61,150 bases of DNA from Caulobacter sp. UNC279MFTsu5.1 (GCF_900114015.1 NZ_FORN01000037.1:1-61150), one strand, 5' to 3'; shown: positions 30,089 through 39,564, counted from the stretch's first letter. Notes: a model not told the origin generated them from the sequence alone. A program made the numbers and translations.

Positions 30089-31156
30089 TCAAGCCCGTCC
30101 GAGCATCAGATCGAGCACCGCGTCCAGACGCCGCTTCAGGCTGGCCGGGCCGTAATCGGCCAGCACCTTGGCGCGGGCGGCGAGGCCCAGGGCGGCGGCC
30201 TTTCGCGGCGTCGCGACCAGGCCGGCCAGGGCCCGGGCCAGGGCGGCCGGGTCGCCGGGCGGGACCAGGGCGCCGTCGACGCCGTCCTGGATCATCTCCA
30301 CCGGGCCGGGGATCGCGCTCGACACGGCCGGCAGGCCGACGGCCATGGCCTCCAGCAGCACCAGCGGAAACCCCTCCTGGTGCGACGGAAAGGCGAAGAC
30401 GTCGCCGGTCGCCAGGAAGGTCGGGACGTCGCCGCGCCAGCCGACCAGGCGCACGCGGTCGCCCAAGCCATGCTGGGCGATCAGCCCCTCCAGCCGGGCG
30501 CGCTCGTCGCCCTCGCCGGCGATCTCGCAGTCGAAGGCCAGGTCCTGATCGCGCAGCAGGGCCAGGGCGGCGACCAGGACGTCGAAGCCCTTCTTGGGAT
30601 GCAGGCGGCCGGCGGCGACGATGCGCGGCGGGCGGCCCTCGCTCCCCTTCAAGGCGTCGGCGAACGGCGTCGCCAGGACCGTCGGTGCCTTCACGGCGTT
30701 GGGCACGAAGTGCACGCGCTGGGCCGGGACGCCGCGCTCGACCGCCAGCTCGGCCAGGTGCCGGCCGACGCAGACATAGTGGGTGCGCGCGGTTTCGACG
30801 TCGAAGGCCGGCTTGTGCACGCAGACCGCCAGCACGGCCTTGGCCGGCGCGACCTTGGCCATCAGCCGGGCCGGCCGCTGGCCGTGGCTGAGGATCAGGT
30901 CGGGGGCCGCGGCCCGGACGATCTTGCGGGCCGCGCCCACGGTCAGCGGATCCCAGTCGGTGTGGGCCGGCATGGTCGCCAGGGGCGGAACGCGGTCGGC
31001 CTGCTGGACCGCGACCCTGCCGCCGGCCCGCACCACCCCCGTCGCCGCCCCGCCATGGGCGGCGGCGTAGGCCTCCAGGATCGGCTGGTAGTCGAGGAAC
31101 ACCTGCTCCAGGCCGCCCAGGCCCTTGCCCAACATGGCGTGCAGGATGGCGGTCAA
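30089..31156 (-). CDS. Glycosyltransferase family 4 (GT-B fold)
   Basis: The protein has 355 residues. The N-terminal acceptor half carries GKGLGGLEQVFLDY. The C-terminal half begins RIVAAGRLHPKKGFDVLVAAL and contains the donor-site EX7E motif as HQEGFPLVLLEAMAVGLP near residue 270. Use of a nucleotide-sugar donor at the cytoplasmic face of the membrane is expected, as in lipopolysaccharide or polysaccharide synthesis. I place the start at TTG 31156 because CGGAG lies 6 nt upstream and the reading LTAILHAMLGKGLGG fits the family's first strand. ATG 31135 is the alternative. It is divergent from the sugar dehydrogenase gene and shares no operon. Confidence 0.85.
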   Translation of the reverse strand: MTAILHAMLGKGLGGLEQVFLDYQPILEAYAAAHGGAATGVVRAGGRVAVQQADRVPPLATMPAHTDWDPLTVGAARKIVRAAAPDLILSHGQRPARLMAKVAPAKAVLAVCVHKPAFDVETARTHYVCVGRHLAELAVERGVPAQRVHFVPNAVKAPTVLATPFADALKGSEGRPPRIVAAGRLHPKKGFDVLVAALALLRDQDLAFDCEIAGEGDERARLEGLIAQHGLGDRVRLVGWRGDVPTFLATGDVFAFPSHQEGFPLVLLEAMAVGLPAVSSAIPGPVEMIQDGVDGALVPPGDPAALARALAGLVATPRKAAALGLAARAKVLADYGPASLKRRLDAVLDLMLGRA

Positions 31157-31310
31157 GGCGGGCTCCGTCTGCGGCGAGGCCGGACCTTCGTCGGGGGGGC
31201 CGCGCAAGTCAACGGCCGCCGCTCTCGCTTGTTCGGGATGACAACTGGGGATTGGAATGACAACGTCACCGCCTGCCCCGTCGTCGCCCCTCCCCAACCG
31301 GACAGTTCCC

Positions 31311-32528
31311 ATGCGTCTTCGCCATCTCGCCCTCGCCGCGCTGGTCCTGTCGGCGTGCGGTCCCGCCAACACGGTCCAGGCCCTGCCCAACCCGCCGGTC
31401 GAGACCGGCCCGCCCAACGCCCCCGACCAGAAGCCGGCCTTCCCGGAGCAGACCCGCGCGCCCGAGCAGAAGCTGGGCGTGGCCTACCAGGTCGAGACCC
31501 TGGCCACGGGCCTGGACCATCCCTGGAGCCTGGCCTTCCTGCCCGACGGCTCCAAGCTGGTCACCGAGCGGGCCGGCCGCCTGCGGATCCTGGGGACCGA
31601 CGGCAAGCTGTCGCCCGCCGTGGCCGGCCTGCCGGCGGTGTTCGCCGAAGGCCAGGGCGGCCTGTTCGACGTGGCGCTGGACCCCGACTACGCCAAGAAC
31701 GGCCTGGTCTACTGGACCTATGCCGAGCCGCGCGAGGGCGGCAACGGCACCACGGCGGCGCGCGGCAAGCTGGTGACCGGCGCGGCGCCGCGGCTGGAGA
31801 ACGTCCAGGTGATCTGGCGGCAGCTGCCGACGATGGACTCGCCCCTGCACTTCGGCGGCCGCCTGGCGTTCGCCCGCAATGGGGCGCTGTTCGTCACCAC
31901 CGGCGAGCGCTCGATCCTCCCGGGCCGGATTCAGGCCCAGAAGCTGGACGCGGCCCTGGGCAAGGTCATCCGCATCCGCCCCGACGGTTCGATCCCGGCC
32001 GACAACCCCTATGTCGGCAATCCGCAGGCCAAGCCCGAGATCTGGTCCAAGGGCCACCGCAACGTCCAGGGCGCGACGATCAATCCCTGGACCGGCGAGC
32101 TGTGGACCGTCGAGCACGGCGCCAGGGGCGGCGACGAGATCAACACCCCCAAGGCCGGCAAGGACTATGGCTGGCCGACCATCACCTATGGCGAGGAGTA
32201 TTCAGGCAAGCCGATCGGCGACGGGATCACCCAGCACGAGGGCATGGAGCAGCCGATCTACTACTGGGACCCGGTGATCGCCCCCTCGGGCCTGGCCTTC
32301 TATGACGGAGGCCTGTTCCCGGCCTGGAAGGGCAGCCTGTTCGTCGGCGGGCTGAAGGGCTACCTGGTGCGGCTGACCGTCAAGGACCACCAGGTGGTCG
32401 GCGAGGAGCGCCTGCTGTCGGAGCTGGGCTTCCGCATCCGCGACGTGAAGGTCGGCCCGGACGGGGCGCTGTACCTGGTGACCGACGAGGATGACGGGCG
32501 GGTGCTACGGGTTTCTCCCAAGCTTTAG
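31311..32528 (+). CDS. PQQ-dependent soluble aldose sugar dehydrogenase-type lipoprotein
   Basis: The protein has 405 residues. It starts with a lipoprotein signal whose lipobox is LSAC (lipid-modified Cys16), then a Pro-rich linker, then a six-bladed beta-propeller of the GDH-B/YliI (aldose sugar dehydrogenase) family. Propeller blocks include [50 protein letters not shown], and [30 protein letters not shown], which contains the catalytic His/PQQ-contacting residues. Oxidation of aldoses in the periplasm with transfer to quinones is the family function. Start ATG 31311. A repeat follows the stop. Confidence 0.88.
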   Translation: MRLRHLALAALVLSACGPANTVQALPNPPVETGPPNAPDQKPAFPEQTRAPEQKLGVAYQVETLATGLDHPWSLAFLPDGSKLVTERAGRLRILGTDGKLSPAVAGLPAVFAEGQGGLFDVALDPDYAKNGLVYWTYAEPREGGNGTTAARGKLVTGAAPRLENVQVIWRQLPTMDSPLHFGGRLAFARNGALFVTTGERSILPGRIQAQKLDAALGKVIRIRPDGSIPADNPYVGNPQAKPEIWSKGHRNVQGATINPWTGELWTVEHGARGGDEINTPKAGKDYGWPTITYGEEYSGKPIGDGITQHEGMEQPIYYWDPVIAPSGLAFYDGGLFPAWKGSLFVGGLKGYLVRLTVKDHQVVGEERLLSELGFRIRDVKVGPDGALYLVTDEDDGRVLRVSPKL

Positions 32529-32537
32529 CGGCTCACG

Positions 32538-32642
32538 CACTTGCCCCCTACGGGCCTTCGGCCGTCTTCCCCCAGAGGGGGAAGAGCCTAAGCGCGAAGG
32601 CTCCGCCCCCTAGACCGCGAAGCGGTCAGGTGGGGGCAAGTG
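32538..32642. repeat. Intergenic inverted repeat, CACTTGCCCCC type
   Basis: The outer arms CACTTGCCCCC (32538-32548) and GGGGGCAAGTG (32632-32642) are exact complements. Inner hairpins include CTTCCCCC-AGA-GGGGGAAG. It lies between convergent genes. Confidence 0.85.
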
Positions 32643-32656
32643 TGTGCGCCACCGCC

Positions 32657-33028
32657 CTACTTCGGTTTCCCCTTCCGCGCCTCCCACAGCGACGCGGCCA
32701 GCGACGGCTTGCCCTTCAGCAGGGTGGCGGCGGCCATGCCGGCCAGGAACGAGGCGGTGGGGTGCTCCTGCATCATGGCCAGGATGCGCTTGTCGAGCGG
32801 CGGTTGGCGGGTGCGGGCCAGGTGCCGCCGTTGCAGCACCGACCAGACGGCGACCACCACCGCCGCCGTGATCGCCACGATGGCGTAGGCCCAGGCCGAG
32901 CCGACCCATTGGGCCAGGAAGGCGAACACCGCCATCGCCCCGGCCACCGCGGCGATCGCCGCGGCCATGATCAGGCCGGCGCCGGCCATCAGCCGCGAGA
33001 TCAGCCTGTCGATGAAGTCGTCCAGCAT
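32657..33028 (-). CDS. Small membrane protein, holin-superfamily-like
   Basis: The 123-residue protein has an amphipathic N-terminus (MLDDFIDRLISRLMAGAGL), two closely spaced hydrophobic helices (about 19-40 and 48-68), then a basic, mostly helical cytoplasmic tail ending RKGKPK. The arrangement resembles DUF1469/phage_holin_3_6-type proteins, which in most bacteria are chromosomal and not lytic. No lysis genes are near. It is probably the last gene of a unit with the RHH-like and FAD oxidoreductase genes. The function is unknown. Confidence 0.55.
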   Translation of the reverse strand: MLDDFIDRLISRLMAGAGLIMAAAIAAVAGAMAVFAFLAQWVGSAWAYAIVAITAAVVVAVWSVLQRRHLARTRQPPLDKRILAMMQEHPTASFLAGMAAATLLKGKPSLAASLWEARKGKPK

Positions 33029-33086
33029 CCTGCCCTCCTGAAAAGCCGAGATTGCAACGCGCGAGACGCCAGTTGGTGGCAATCCC

Positions 33087-34202
33087 TTACGCCGTCAGCC
33101 GCCGCGCCACCTCGTCGCCGATCGCCAGCGAGCTGGTCAGGCCCGGGCTCTCGACGCCGAACAACGCCATCAGCCCCTCCAGGCCGTGGCTCTCCGGTCC
33201 GCTCAGCCGGAAGTCGGGCTGCGGCTCGTCCGGCCCGTGGATCTTGGGCCGCACCCCGGCGTAGTCGGGAACCAGCCGGTCGGCGGGCACGTCCGGCCAG
33301 AACTTGCGGATGTAGCCGGCGAAGGCCGCGGCCTTGGCGGGGTCGACCGAATAGTCGGGGGCCGGGACATAGTCCAGGTCGGGGCCGAACACCGCCTGGC
33401 CGCCCAGGTCGTTGCGGTAGTGGGTGCCCAGCGCCCCGTGGATCGGCGGCGGGTAGATCAGCCGCTGGAACGGCGCCTTGGCCGCCAAGCGGAAATAGAC
33501 GCCCTTGCCGTACCAGCCCCGGGGGATCTGGTCGGCGGGAAAGCCCTCGATCGTCCCGGCCACGGCCTGGGCCGACAGGCCGGGCGCGGCGACCAGCAGG
33601 CGGCACGAGAGGCTGGCCGGCTCGGCCCCGCCGATCCGCACGGTGAAGCCGCCGCCAGCCCGGGGCGTCGCGCCCTCGAACGGGGTGTTGACCACCACCG
33701 CCCCACCGGCGGCCTCGATCTCGCCCTGCAGGGCCAGCATATAGTCGTGGCTGGCGAACACGCCGCTTTCCGGCGACAGCAGGGCCAGGTGGGCGTTGAG
33801 GCCGGGCTCCAGCGCCCGGGCCTGGGCCCCGGTCAGGCGCTCCATGCCCTCGACATCGTTGGCCAGGGCCTGGTCGTAGATCGCCTCCAGCTGCGGGATC
33901 TCGCCCTCGCTGGTCGCCACCACCAGCTTGCCGCACTTCTTGTAGTCGACATGATGCCGGTCGAGGAACGCGTAGAGCAGCCGCCGCCCCTGGACGCAGA
34001 ACCGGGCCTTCAGCGAGCCGGTCGGATAGTAGAGCCCGCCGTGGATCACCTCGGAATTGCGCGACGACACGCCCTGGCCGATATGGCCCTCGCGCTCCAG
34101 CACCGCGACGACCAGGCCGCGCCGGGCCAGGGCGTAGCCGCAGGCCAGGCCGACGGCCCCGGCGCCCACGACGACGGCGTCGAAATCGAACTCTTCGGTC
34201 AT
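33087..34202 (-). CDS. FAD-dependent oxidoreductase (L-2-hydroxyglutarate oxidase-like, DAO family)
   Basis: The protein has 371 residues. The N-terminal dinucleotide fold is DAVVVGAGAVGLACGYALARRG (about residues 7-28) with the acidic ribose-binding residue in VLERE. SSRNSEVIHGGLYYPTGSLKA is the diagnostic block of the LhgO/L2HGDH group, and the C-terminal end (GVESPGLTSSLAIGDEVARRL) closes the FAD site. The likely reaction is oxidation of L-2-hydroxyglutarate or a similar 2-hydroxy acid, with electrons passed to the quinone pool. The ATG at 34202 lies 22 nt after the stop of the RHH-like gene, suggesting co-transcription. Confidence 0.85.
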   Translation of the reverse strand: MTEEFDFDAVVVGAGAVGLACGYALARRGLVVAVLEREGHIGQGVSSRNSEVIHGGLYYPTGSLKARFCVQGRRLLYAFLDRHHVDYKKCGKLVVATSEGEIPQLEAIYDQALANDVEGMERLTGAQARALEPGLNAHLALLSPESGVFASHDYMLALQGEIEAAGGAVVVNTPFEGATPRAGGGFTVRIGGAEPASLSCRLLVAAPGLSAQAVAGTIEGFPADQIPRGWYGKGVYFRLAAKAPFQRLIYPPPIHGALGTHYRNDLGGQAVFGPDLDYVPAPDYSVDPAKAAAFAGYIRKFWPDVPADRLVPDYAGVRPKIHGPDEPQPDFRLSGPESHGLEGLMALFGVESPGLTSSLAIGDEVARRLTA

Positions 34203-34224
34203 CCGTAAGTCACTCGTCGCCGCT

Positions 34225-34527
34225 TCACCCGCGTGGCGCATCCAGGCGCTGCTTCAGGCTCGCGCGAAGATCGGCGAAGAAATCTTCCGCGTCGACATAG
34301 TCCTTGGTGTCGATCGCTTCCGCCTCGAGTTCGTCGAGAAAGCGCTCCAGCTTGTCGTTCCCGCCCATGATCTCGGCGGCCCGGCGATAGTTCAATTCCG
34401 CCAGCTCGGCGGCCACCGCCTCGTCCAGGGACGCAAACTCGCCGCGCTCGACCCGCGCCTTCAGGTCGGCGGCGTCGTCGGAGGACAAGGCCACGACGAC
34501 AGGGGCGGGCGGGAGAGGCTTTTTCAT
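34225..34527 (-). CDS. Solitary RHH/ParD-like antitoxin-type protein
   Basis: This is a 100-residue protein. The stretch VVVALSSDDAADLKARVERGEFASLDEAVAAELAEL resembles ParD/CopG antitoxins (a beta strand, helix, then G-(E/R)-F/Y-x-S-x-x-E-A/V). A C-terminal acidic helix rich in Asp and Glu would be the toxin-binding part in a real system. No RelE/ParE or other toxin gene flanks it: the next gene downstream is the FAD oxidoreductase. It might have become a transcription regulator of this operon (inference). Start ATG 34527. Confidence 0.6.
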   Translation of the reverse strand: MKKPLPPAPVVVALSSDDAADLKARVERGEFASLDEAVAAELAELNYRRAAEIMGGNDKLERFLDELEAEAIDTKDYVDAEDFFADLRASLKQRLDAPRG

Positions 34528-34679
34528 GCGCCCAACCCTATCACGCCCCATGGCCAGCGCCATATGGAGCAGCCGACTTGGCCTCGGCCTTCATTGCCCT
34601 TTTTCGAGAGCTGTGAAACCTTACCCGACAAGGTTGAGGACGCGGCGGTCGTCAGGCCGGCGTCTCAGGGAAGGGCATC

Positions 34680-35816
34680 ATGAACTTCGGCGCCGCGCTC
34701 GACGTCGCGATCGGGCTGATCTTCGTCTACCTGCTGGTCAGCCTGTTCGTCACCGCGCTGAACGAATACATCTCCAGCTTCCTGAACAAGCGCAGCGAAT
34801 TCCTGCTGCAGCGGGTGCAGAGCCTGCTGGGCGGCGACGGGTCGGAAGCCAAGTCCGGCGAATGGTCGCCGCAGATGTGCGCGGTCTGGAACCACCCGCT
34901 GATCAACGCCCTGAAGTCGCACAACCAGGCCGAGGACCATGGCACCAAGCGCGGGACGCTGCTGAAGAACGCCCCGTCGTACATTCCCGGCAAGACCTTC
35001 GCCGTGGCCCTGACCGAGACGCTGAAGCCGTCCGAAACCACCCATCTCAGCTTCGCCCAGCTGAAGACCGCCGTCGCCGGCATCGAGAACAACGAACCCC
35101 TGAAGGCCGCTCTGCTGCCGATGCTCGACGACGCCGAGGGCAAGCTCGACGTGTTCCAGCAGAATGTCGCCACCTGGTTCGACCGGGCGATGGACCGCAC
35201 CAGCGGCACCTACAAGCGCTGGGTCCACCGGCTAACCTTCTGGGCCGGCTTCGGGGTGGCCGTGGCCTTCAACGTCAATTCGCTGCAGCTGATCGACAAC
35301 CTGTGGCGCGACCCAGTGGCGCGGGCCGGCCTGGTCGCCCAGGCCTCGCAAACGGCCCAGAGCGCCGACGACGTGCGGAGCGCCCGGATCCGGCTGTCCG
35401 CGCCGGCGACCGCGCCGGACGCGCCGGCTGCGCCGGAGGGCGACGAGGCCGCCGCCGCGCCCGACGCCCAAGCCGCCGCCCCCGAATGCGCCTGCGACGG
35501 CGGCCGGAACGCCGCCGACCTGGCCCAGGACCTGCCCTTGCCGATCGGCTGGAGCGGCGAAGGCCTCTGCGCCCTGGTCCACGAGCCGCTGTCGTCCCTG
35601 CCCCCCAGCACGCGGCCGTCCTCCACCTGCAAGACGCCCTATCGCAGCGGCTGGAGCGCGACGGCGAAGATCTTCCTGACCCTGCTGGGCCTGGCGATCA
35701 CCGGCCTGGCGGTCTCGCTGGGCTCGCCGTTCTGGTTCGGCATCCTGCAATCGGTGACCAACATCCGGGCGACCGGAATCAAGCCGGATCGCGCGGACGG
35801 CTCGGCGCAGAAGTGA
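34680..35816 (+). CDS. Unrecognised multi-segment membrane protein
   Basis: The 378-residue protein has predicted membrane segments at about 7-27, 185-203 and 325-350. A large loop after the first segment has SFLNKRSEFLLQRVQSLLGG. A long low-complexity Ala/Pro/Asp-rich linker covers about 240-275, and a small cysteine patch (ECACDGG) follows. The start MNFGAALDVAIGLIFVYLLVSLFVTALNEYISSFLNKR looks like a conserved domain of unknown function found in many proteobacteria and cyanobacteria. I cannot assign a role. GGGAAGGG lies just upstream of the ATG at 34680. It is expressed alone. Confidence 0.7.
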   Translation: MNFGAALDVAIGLIFVYLLVSLFVTALNEYISSFLNKRSEFLLQRVQSLLGGDGSEAKSGEWSPQMCAVWNHPLINALKSHNQAEDHGTKRGTLLKNAPSYIPGKTFAVALTETLKPSETTHLSFAQLKTAVAGIENNEPLKAALLPMLDDAEGKLDVFQQNVATWFDRAMDRTSGTYKRWVHRLTFWAGFGVAVAFNVNSLQLIDNLWRDPVARAGLVAQASQTAQSADDVRSARIRLSAPATAPDAPAAPEGDEAAAAPDAQAAAPECACDGGRNAADLAQDLPLPIGWSGEGLCALVHEPLSSLPPSTRPSSTCKTPYRSGWSATAKIFLTLLGLAITGLAVSLGSPFWFGILQSVTNIRATGIKPDRADGSAQK

Positions 35817-35848
35817 GGCGTCCTGGACCGGCCGACCGCCCATTCCGT

Positions 35849-35957
35849 TGTCATCCCGGAAAGCGCGCAGCGCTTGTCCGGGATCCAGGACCGCCGCACC
35901 GCATCAGCCCAGTCCCCTAGGTCCCGGACAGCCTCTGCGAGGCTTCCGGGATGACAA
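35849..35957. repeat. Dispersed palindromic repeat, TGTCATCCCGG family
   Basis: It starts TGTCATCCCGGAAAGCGCGC and ends GAGGCTTCCGGGATGACAA. The last 30 bases are nearly identical to the right end of the member at 6011-6118. It lies between convergent genes. Confidence 0.85.
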
Positions 35958-35984
35958 CCGAGTTGGCTCAGAGGCAGGCCGCCC

Positions 35985-38900
35985 CTACCCCTCCCACTGC
36001 GACCACAGGGTCGCCGCCTCGGCCTTGGCCTTGACCACCGAGGCGTCCTTGACGTGGCCGTAGCCGCGGATCTCCTGCGGGATCGAGGCGATGCGCGCCG
36101 CCAGGGGCAGGCGCTCCGGCGTCAGGCCGCCGGCCAGGCGGTCCAGGGTGAGTTCATAGTCGGCGATCAGGCCGCGCTCCATGCGGCGTTCCTCGGTCTT
36201 GCCGAACACGTCCAGCGGACCGCCGCGCAGGCCCTTCATCCTCGCCATGATCGGGAAGGCGACGTCCAGCATCCAGCCGCCGAACGCCATCTTGCGCGGC
36301 CGGCCGTCCTTGTCCTTGGCGCCGAGGATCGGCGGCGCCAGCCAGACCTTGGCCTTGCCGCCCTTGAAGGTCCCGGCCAGCTCGGCCGCGAACCGGCCGT
36401 CGGTATAGAGTCGGGCGACCTCGTACTCGTCCTTGTAGGCCATCAGCTTGTAGAGGTTCACCGCCGCCGCGCGGGTCAGGGGCAGGCCCTTCTCCTCGCC
36501 GCCGGCCGCGACTTCGGCCGCGCGGACCTTGGCCACCTTGGCGGCGTAGCGGTCGGCATAGGCCTGGTTCTGGTAGGCGACGAGGTCGGCCGTGCGCCGG
36601 GCGATTAGTTCGTCCAGCGGCATCGTTTCCGGCGTCGGCACGTCGGCGTCGCGCGGGCCCATGGACGCCGGGTCATGCGCCACGCGGCGGCCCAGCTCGA
36701 AGGCGGCCAGGTTGGACTCGTAGTCCACGCCGTTCAGCTTGATGGCCCGATAGACCGCGCGGCTGGACAGCGGGATCACCCCGCGCTGCCAGGCGAAGCC
36801 GACCATGATCATGTTGGCGAAGATGGCGTCGCCGAACTGGGCCTCGGCCAGGTGCTGGGCCGGGCAGGAGTCGAAGCTCCTGGTCGCGCCCTTGATCCGC
36901 CGGGCCATGGCCCCGCTGTCGAAGCGGATGTCGCGGCTGGTGACGAAGTCGGCGGTCGGGGCGAAGTCGCTGTTGCCGAAGGCCGCCGTGCGGTCCTTGG
37001 CGTACAGCGACAGGCCTTCCGGCGAAGCGGCCACCAGCATGTCGCAGGCGATCAGCACGTCGGCGCTGGCGGCGGGCACGCGGCCGCCGACCACGGTCTC
37101 CTCGGTCTCGCCGATCTTGACGTGGCTGAACACCGCCCCGCCCTTCTGGGCCAGGCCGGTCATGTCGACCACGCTGCCCGCCCGGCCGTCGACGTGGGCG
37201 GCCATGGCCAGGATCGAGGCCACGGTGGTCACCCCGGTGCCGCCGACGCCGGTGAAGATGATCCGGCGCACGCCGTGGAAGTCGTCGAACGCCGGCAGCG
37301 GCGTGGAATCGGCCGTCAGGGCCGGGATCTTCTTGGCCTGGGCGCCCTCGGCCCCTTCCAGGGTGACGAACGACGGGCAGAAGCCGTCGAGGCAACTGTA
37401 GTCCTGGTTGCAGGTCGACTGGTTGATCTTGCGCTTGCGGCCGAACTCGGTGTTCAGCGGCTCCACCGACACGCAGTTGGACTTGATCGAGCAGTCGCCG
37501 CAGCCCTCGCAGACCAGCGGGTTGATGAACACCCGCCTGGTGGCCTTGGCCAGGGTCCCGCGCTTGCGGCGACGGCGCTTTTCGGTGGCGCAGGTCTGGT
37601 CGTAGAGCAGCACCGTCGTGCCGGGCGTGTCGCGCAGCATCTTCTGCACGCTCATCAGCTCGGACCGCGGGAACACGTCGACGCCGGGCGCCAGGTCGGC
37701 GACGTTCCTGTAGCGCTCCAGCTCGTCGACCACGATCACCGTGCGGGCCACGCCTTCGGAGGCCAGTTGGCGGGTGATCTGGGCCGGGGTGAAGCCGCTC
37801 TCGGCGCGCTGGCCGCCGGTCATGGCCACGGCGTCGTTGAACAGCAGCTTGTAGGTGATGTTGGCGCCCGCCGCGACGGCGGCGCGGATCGCCAGCGAGC
37901 CGGAGTGGTTGTAGGTGCCGTCGCCCAGGTTCTGGAAGACGTGCTTTTCGGTGGTGAACGGCGCGGCGCCGACCCAGGTCAGGCCCTCGCCGCCCATGTG
38001 GGTGTTCAGGTCGGTCATCGGATCGTTGAAGCCGGCCATGTAGTGGCAGCCGATGCCGGCCAGGGCCCGGCTGCCCTCGGGCAGCTTGGTCGAGGTGTTG
38101 TGCGGGCAGCCCGAGCAGAAGAACGGCTTGCGGGCCTGGTCGGCGGCCAGGCTGACGGCGGCGACGCCGGCGGCCGAGACGCGGTTCAGGTAGGCCTGGG
38201 CCCGCTCCATGTGCGGGCCGTCCGGCAGGCGGTCGTAGATGGCCAGGGCGATCTCGGCCACCGACAGCGAGCCCAGCTCCGACAGCAGCGGATGGCCGTG
38301 CTCGTCCAGCTTGCCGATGATCCGGGGGCGGGCGTGGGCCGGCAGGTCGTAGAGCGCGGCCCGCGCCTGGGGCTCGATCAGGCCGCGCTTGTGCTCGATG
38401 ACCATCAGGGTCTCGAGACCGGCGGCGAAGGCGCGCAGGCCCAGGGGCTCCAGCGGCCAGGGCATGCCGACCTTGTAGATCGACACGCCCAGGTCGGCGG
38501 CCTCCTGCAGGGTCATGCCCATAGCGGTGAAGGCCTCCAGCACGTCCTTGTAGGCCTGGCCCTGGCAGACGATGCCCAGGCGCGCCTTGCCGACGCGGAC
38601 ATGGTGGGCGCCCAGCACCACCCGGTCGATCCCGTTGGCGCGGGCGAAGGCCAGGGCGGCGGGGATCTTGTGCAGGCGAAGGCGGCGCTCCTTCTCCATC
38701 GGCTGGTCCTTCAGCCGGATGCCCAGGCCGCCGGGCGGCATCGGGAACTCGGGGATCGTCAGTTTGTGGCGGTCCAGCGAGACGTCGATGGTCACGCCCG
38801 AGTCCATGGTGTCGGCCAGGGCGATCATGCCGATCCACAGGCCCGAGAATCGCGACATCGAGATGCCCAGCAGGCCGTAGTCGAGCACCTCCTGCACGTC

Positions 38901-39422
38901 GGCCGGCGACAGCACCGGCATCTCGAAGTCCTGGAAGGCGAATTCCGACTGCGACGGCAGGGTCGAGCTCTTGCAGGCGTGGTCGTCGCCGGCCACGGCC
39001 AGCACGCCGCCGGTCGGGAAGCTGCCGGCGAAATTGGCGTGCTTGAAGACGTCGCCGGTGCGGTCCACGCCCGGCGCCTTGCCGTACCACATGCCGAAGA
39101 CGCCGTCGTGAGTCGCGCCCGGGAACAGATTCGCCTGCTGGCTGCCCCAGACGGCGGTGGCGGCCAGGTCCTCGTTCAGGCCTTCCTTGAAGACCACGTC
39201 ATGGGCGGTGAGCAGTTTCGAGACGCGGGCGGCCTGCTGGTCCAGCCCCCCCAGGGGCGAGCCGCGATAGCCGGAAAGGAAGCCCGCCGTATTGAGCCCG
39301 GCCCGGGTGTCCAGGCGCTTTCGGTCGAGGAGGACTCGGATCAGCGCCTGCACGCCGGTGATGAACGCACGACCATCTTCGAGCAGATATTTGTCGTCGA
39401 GCGTGACTTCCGAGTGCCGCAT
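35985..39422 (-). CDS. Indolepyruvate ferredoxin oxidoreductase, fused subunits
   Basis: The protein has 1145 residues. The N-terminal part is the IorA-like pyrimidine/TPP region (GFLSGYRGSPLGGLD, KEGLNEDLAATAVWGSQQ), then the TPP-diphosphate domain (FCSGCPHNTSTKLPEGS, GIGCHYMAG). Next come ferredoxin-type cysteines (CEGCGDCSIKSNC, CNQDYSCLDGFCP), a gamma (IorB-like) domain beginning IIFTGVGGTGVTTVASILAMA near 740, and a C-terminal helical part. The enzyme family decarboxylates aryl- or branched 2-oxo acids to acyl-CoA with ferredoxin. The aerobic alphaproteobacterial fused form lets such bacteria degrade aromatic and branched amino acids. A start at ATG 39422 with GGGAGG about 12 nt upstream is plausible. 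It is divergent from lrp. Confidence 0.92.
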   Translation of the reverse strand: MRHSEVTLDDKYLLEDGRAFITGVQALIRVLLDRKRLDTRAGLNTAGFLSGYRGSPLGGLDQQAARVSKLLTAHDVVFKEGLNEDLAATAVWGSQQANLFPGATHDGVFGMWYGKAPGVDRTGDVFKHANFAGSFPTGGVLAVAGDDHACKSSTLPSQSEFAFQDFEMPVLSPADVQEVLDYGLLGISMSRFSGLWIGMIALADTMDSGVTIDVSLDRHKLTIPEFPMPPGGLGIRLKDQPMEKERRLRLHKIPAALAFARANGIDRVVLGAHHVRVGKARLGIVCQGQAYKDVLEAFTAMGMTLQEAADLGVSIYKVGMPWPLEPLGLRAFAAGLETLMVIEHKRGLIEPQARAALYDLPAHARPRIIGKLDEHGHPLLSELGSLSVAEIALAIYDRLPDGPHMERAQAYLNRVSAAGVAAVSLAADQARKPFFCSGCPHNTSTKLPEGSRALAGIGCHYMAGFNDPMTDLNTHMGGEGLTWVGAAPFTTEKHVFQNLGDGTYNHSGSLAIRAAVAAGANITYKLLFNDAVAMTGGQRAESGFTPAQITRQLASEGVARTVIVVDELERYRNVADLAPGVDVFPRSELMSVQKMLRDTPGTTVLLYDQTCATEKRRRRKRGTLAKATRRVFINPLVCEGCGDCSIKSNCVSVEPLNTEFGRKRKINQSTCNQDYSCLDGFCPSFVTLEGAEGAQAKKIPALTADSTPLPAFDDFHGVRRIIFTGVGGTGVTTVASILAMAAHVDGRAGSVVDMTGLAQKGGAVFSHVKIGETEETVVGGRVPAASADVLIACDMLVAASPEGLSLYAKDRTAAFGNSDFAPTADFVTSRDIRFDSGAMARRIKGATRSFDSCPAQHLAEAQFGDAIFANMIMVGFAWQRGVIPLSSRAVYRAIKLNGVDYESNLAAFELGRRVAHDPASMGPRDADVPTPETMPLDELIARRTADLVAYQNQAYADRYAAKVAKVRAAEVAAGGEEKGLPLTRAAAVNLYKLMAYKDEYEVARLYTDGRFAAELAGTFKGGKAKVWLAPPILGAKDKDGRPRKMAFGGWMLDVAFPIMARMKGLRGGPLDVFGKTEERRMERGLIADYELTLDRLAGGLTPERLPLAARIASIPQEIRGYGHVKDASVVKAKAEAATLWSQWEG

Positions 39423-39564
39423 AGCAAAAAAATTCCTCCCGGGTCTTCTCGCCCGCTCAGCAATATCTTATAGAAACGGGGAAATTGTTTGCCCAAGGTG
39501 TGCCCGACTCAAGGCCGCTTTGCGCAAGATCAACGCGCCAATCACCCTCTGGGGGGAGGAATTC

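Noticed and set aside
32657..33028. Holin-like protein as evidence of a prophage
   Set aside because: No integrase, capsid, tail or endolysin genes nearby; related chromosomal membrane proteins are common in bacteria.
36675..39473. Plus-strand ORF of 932 codons opposite the indolepyruvate oxidoreductase
   Set aside because: Shadow of a real gene; no domain is recognisable and composition is artefactual.
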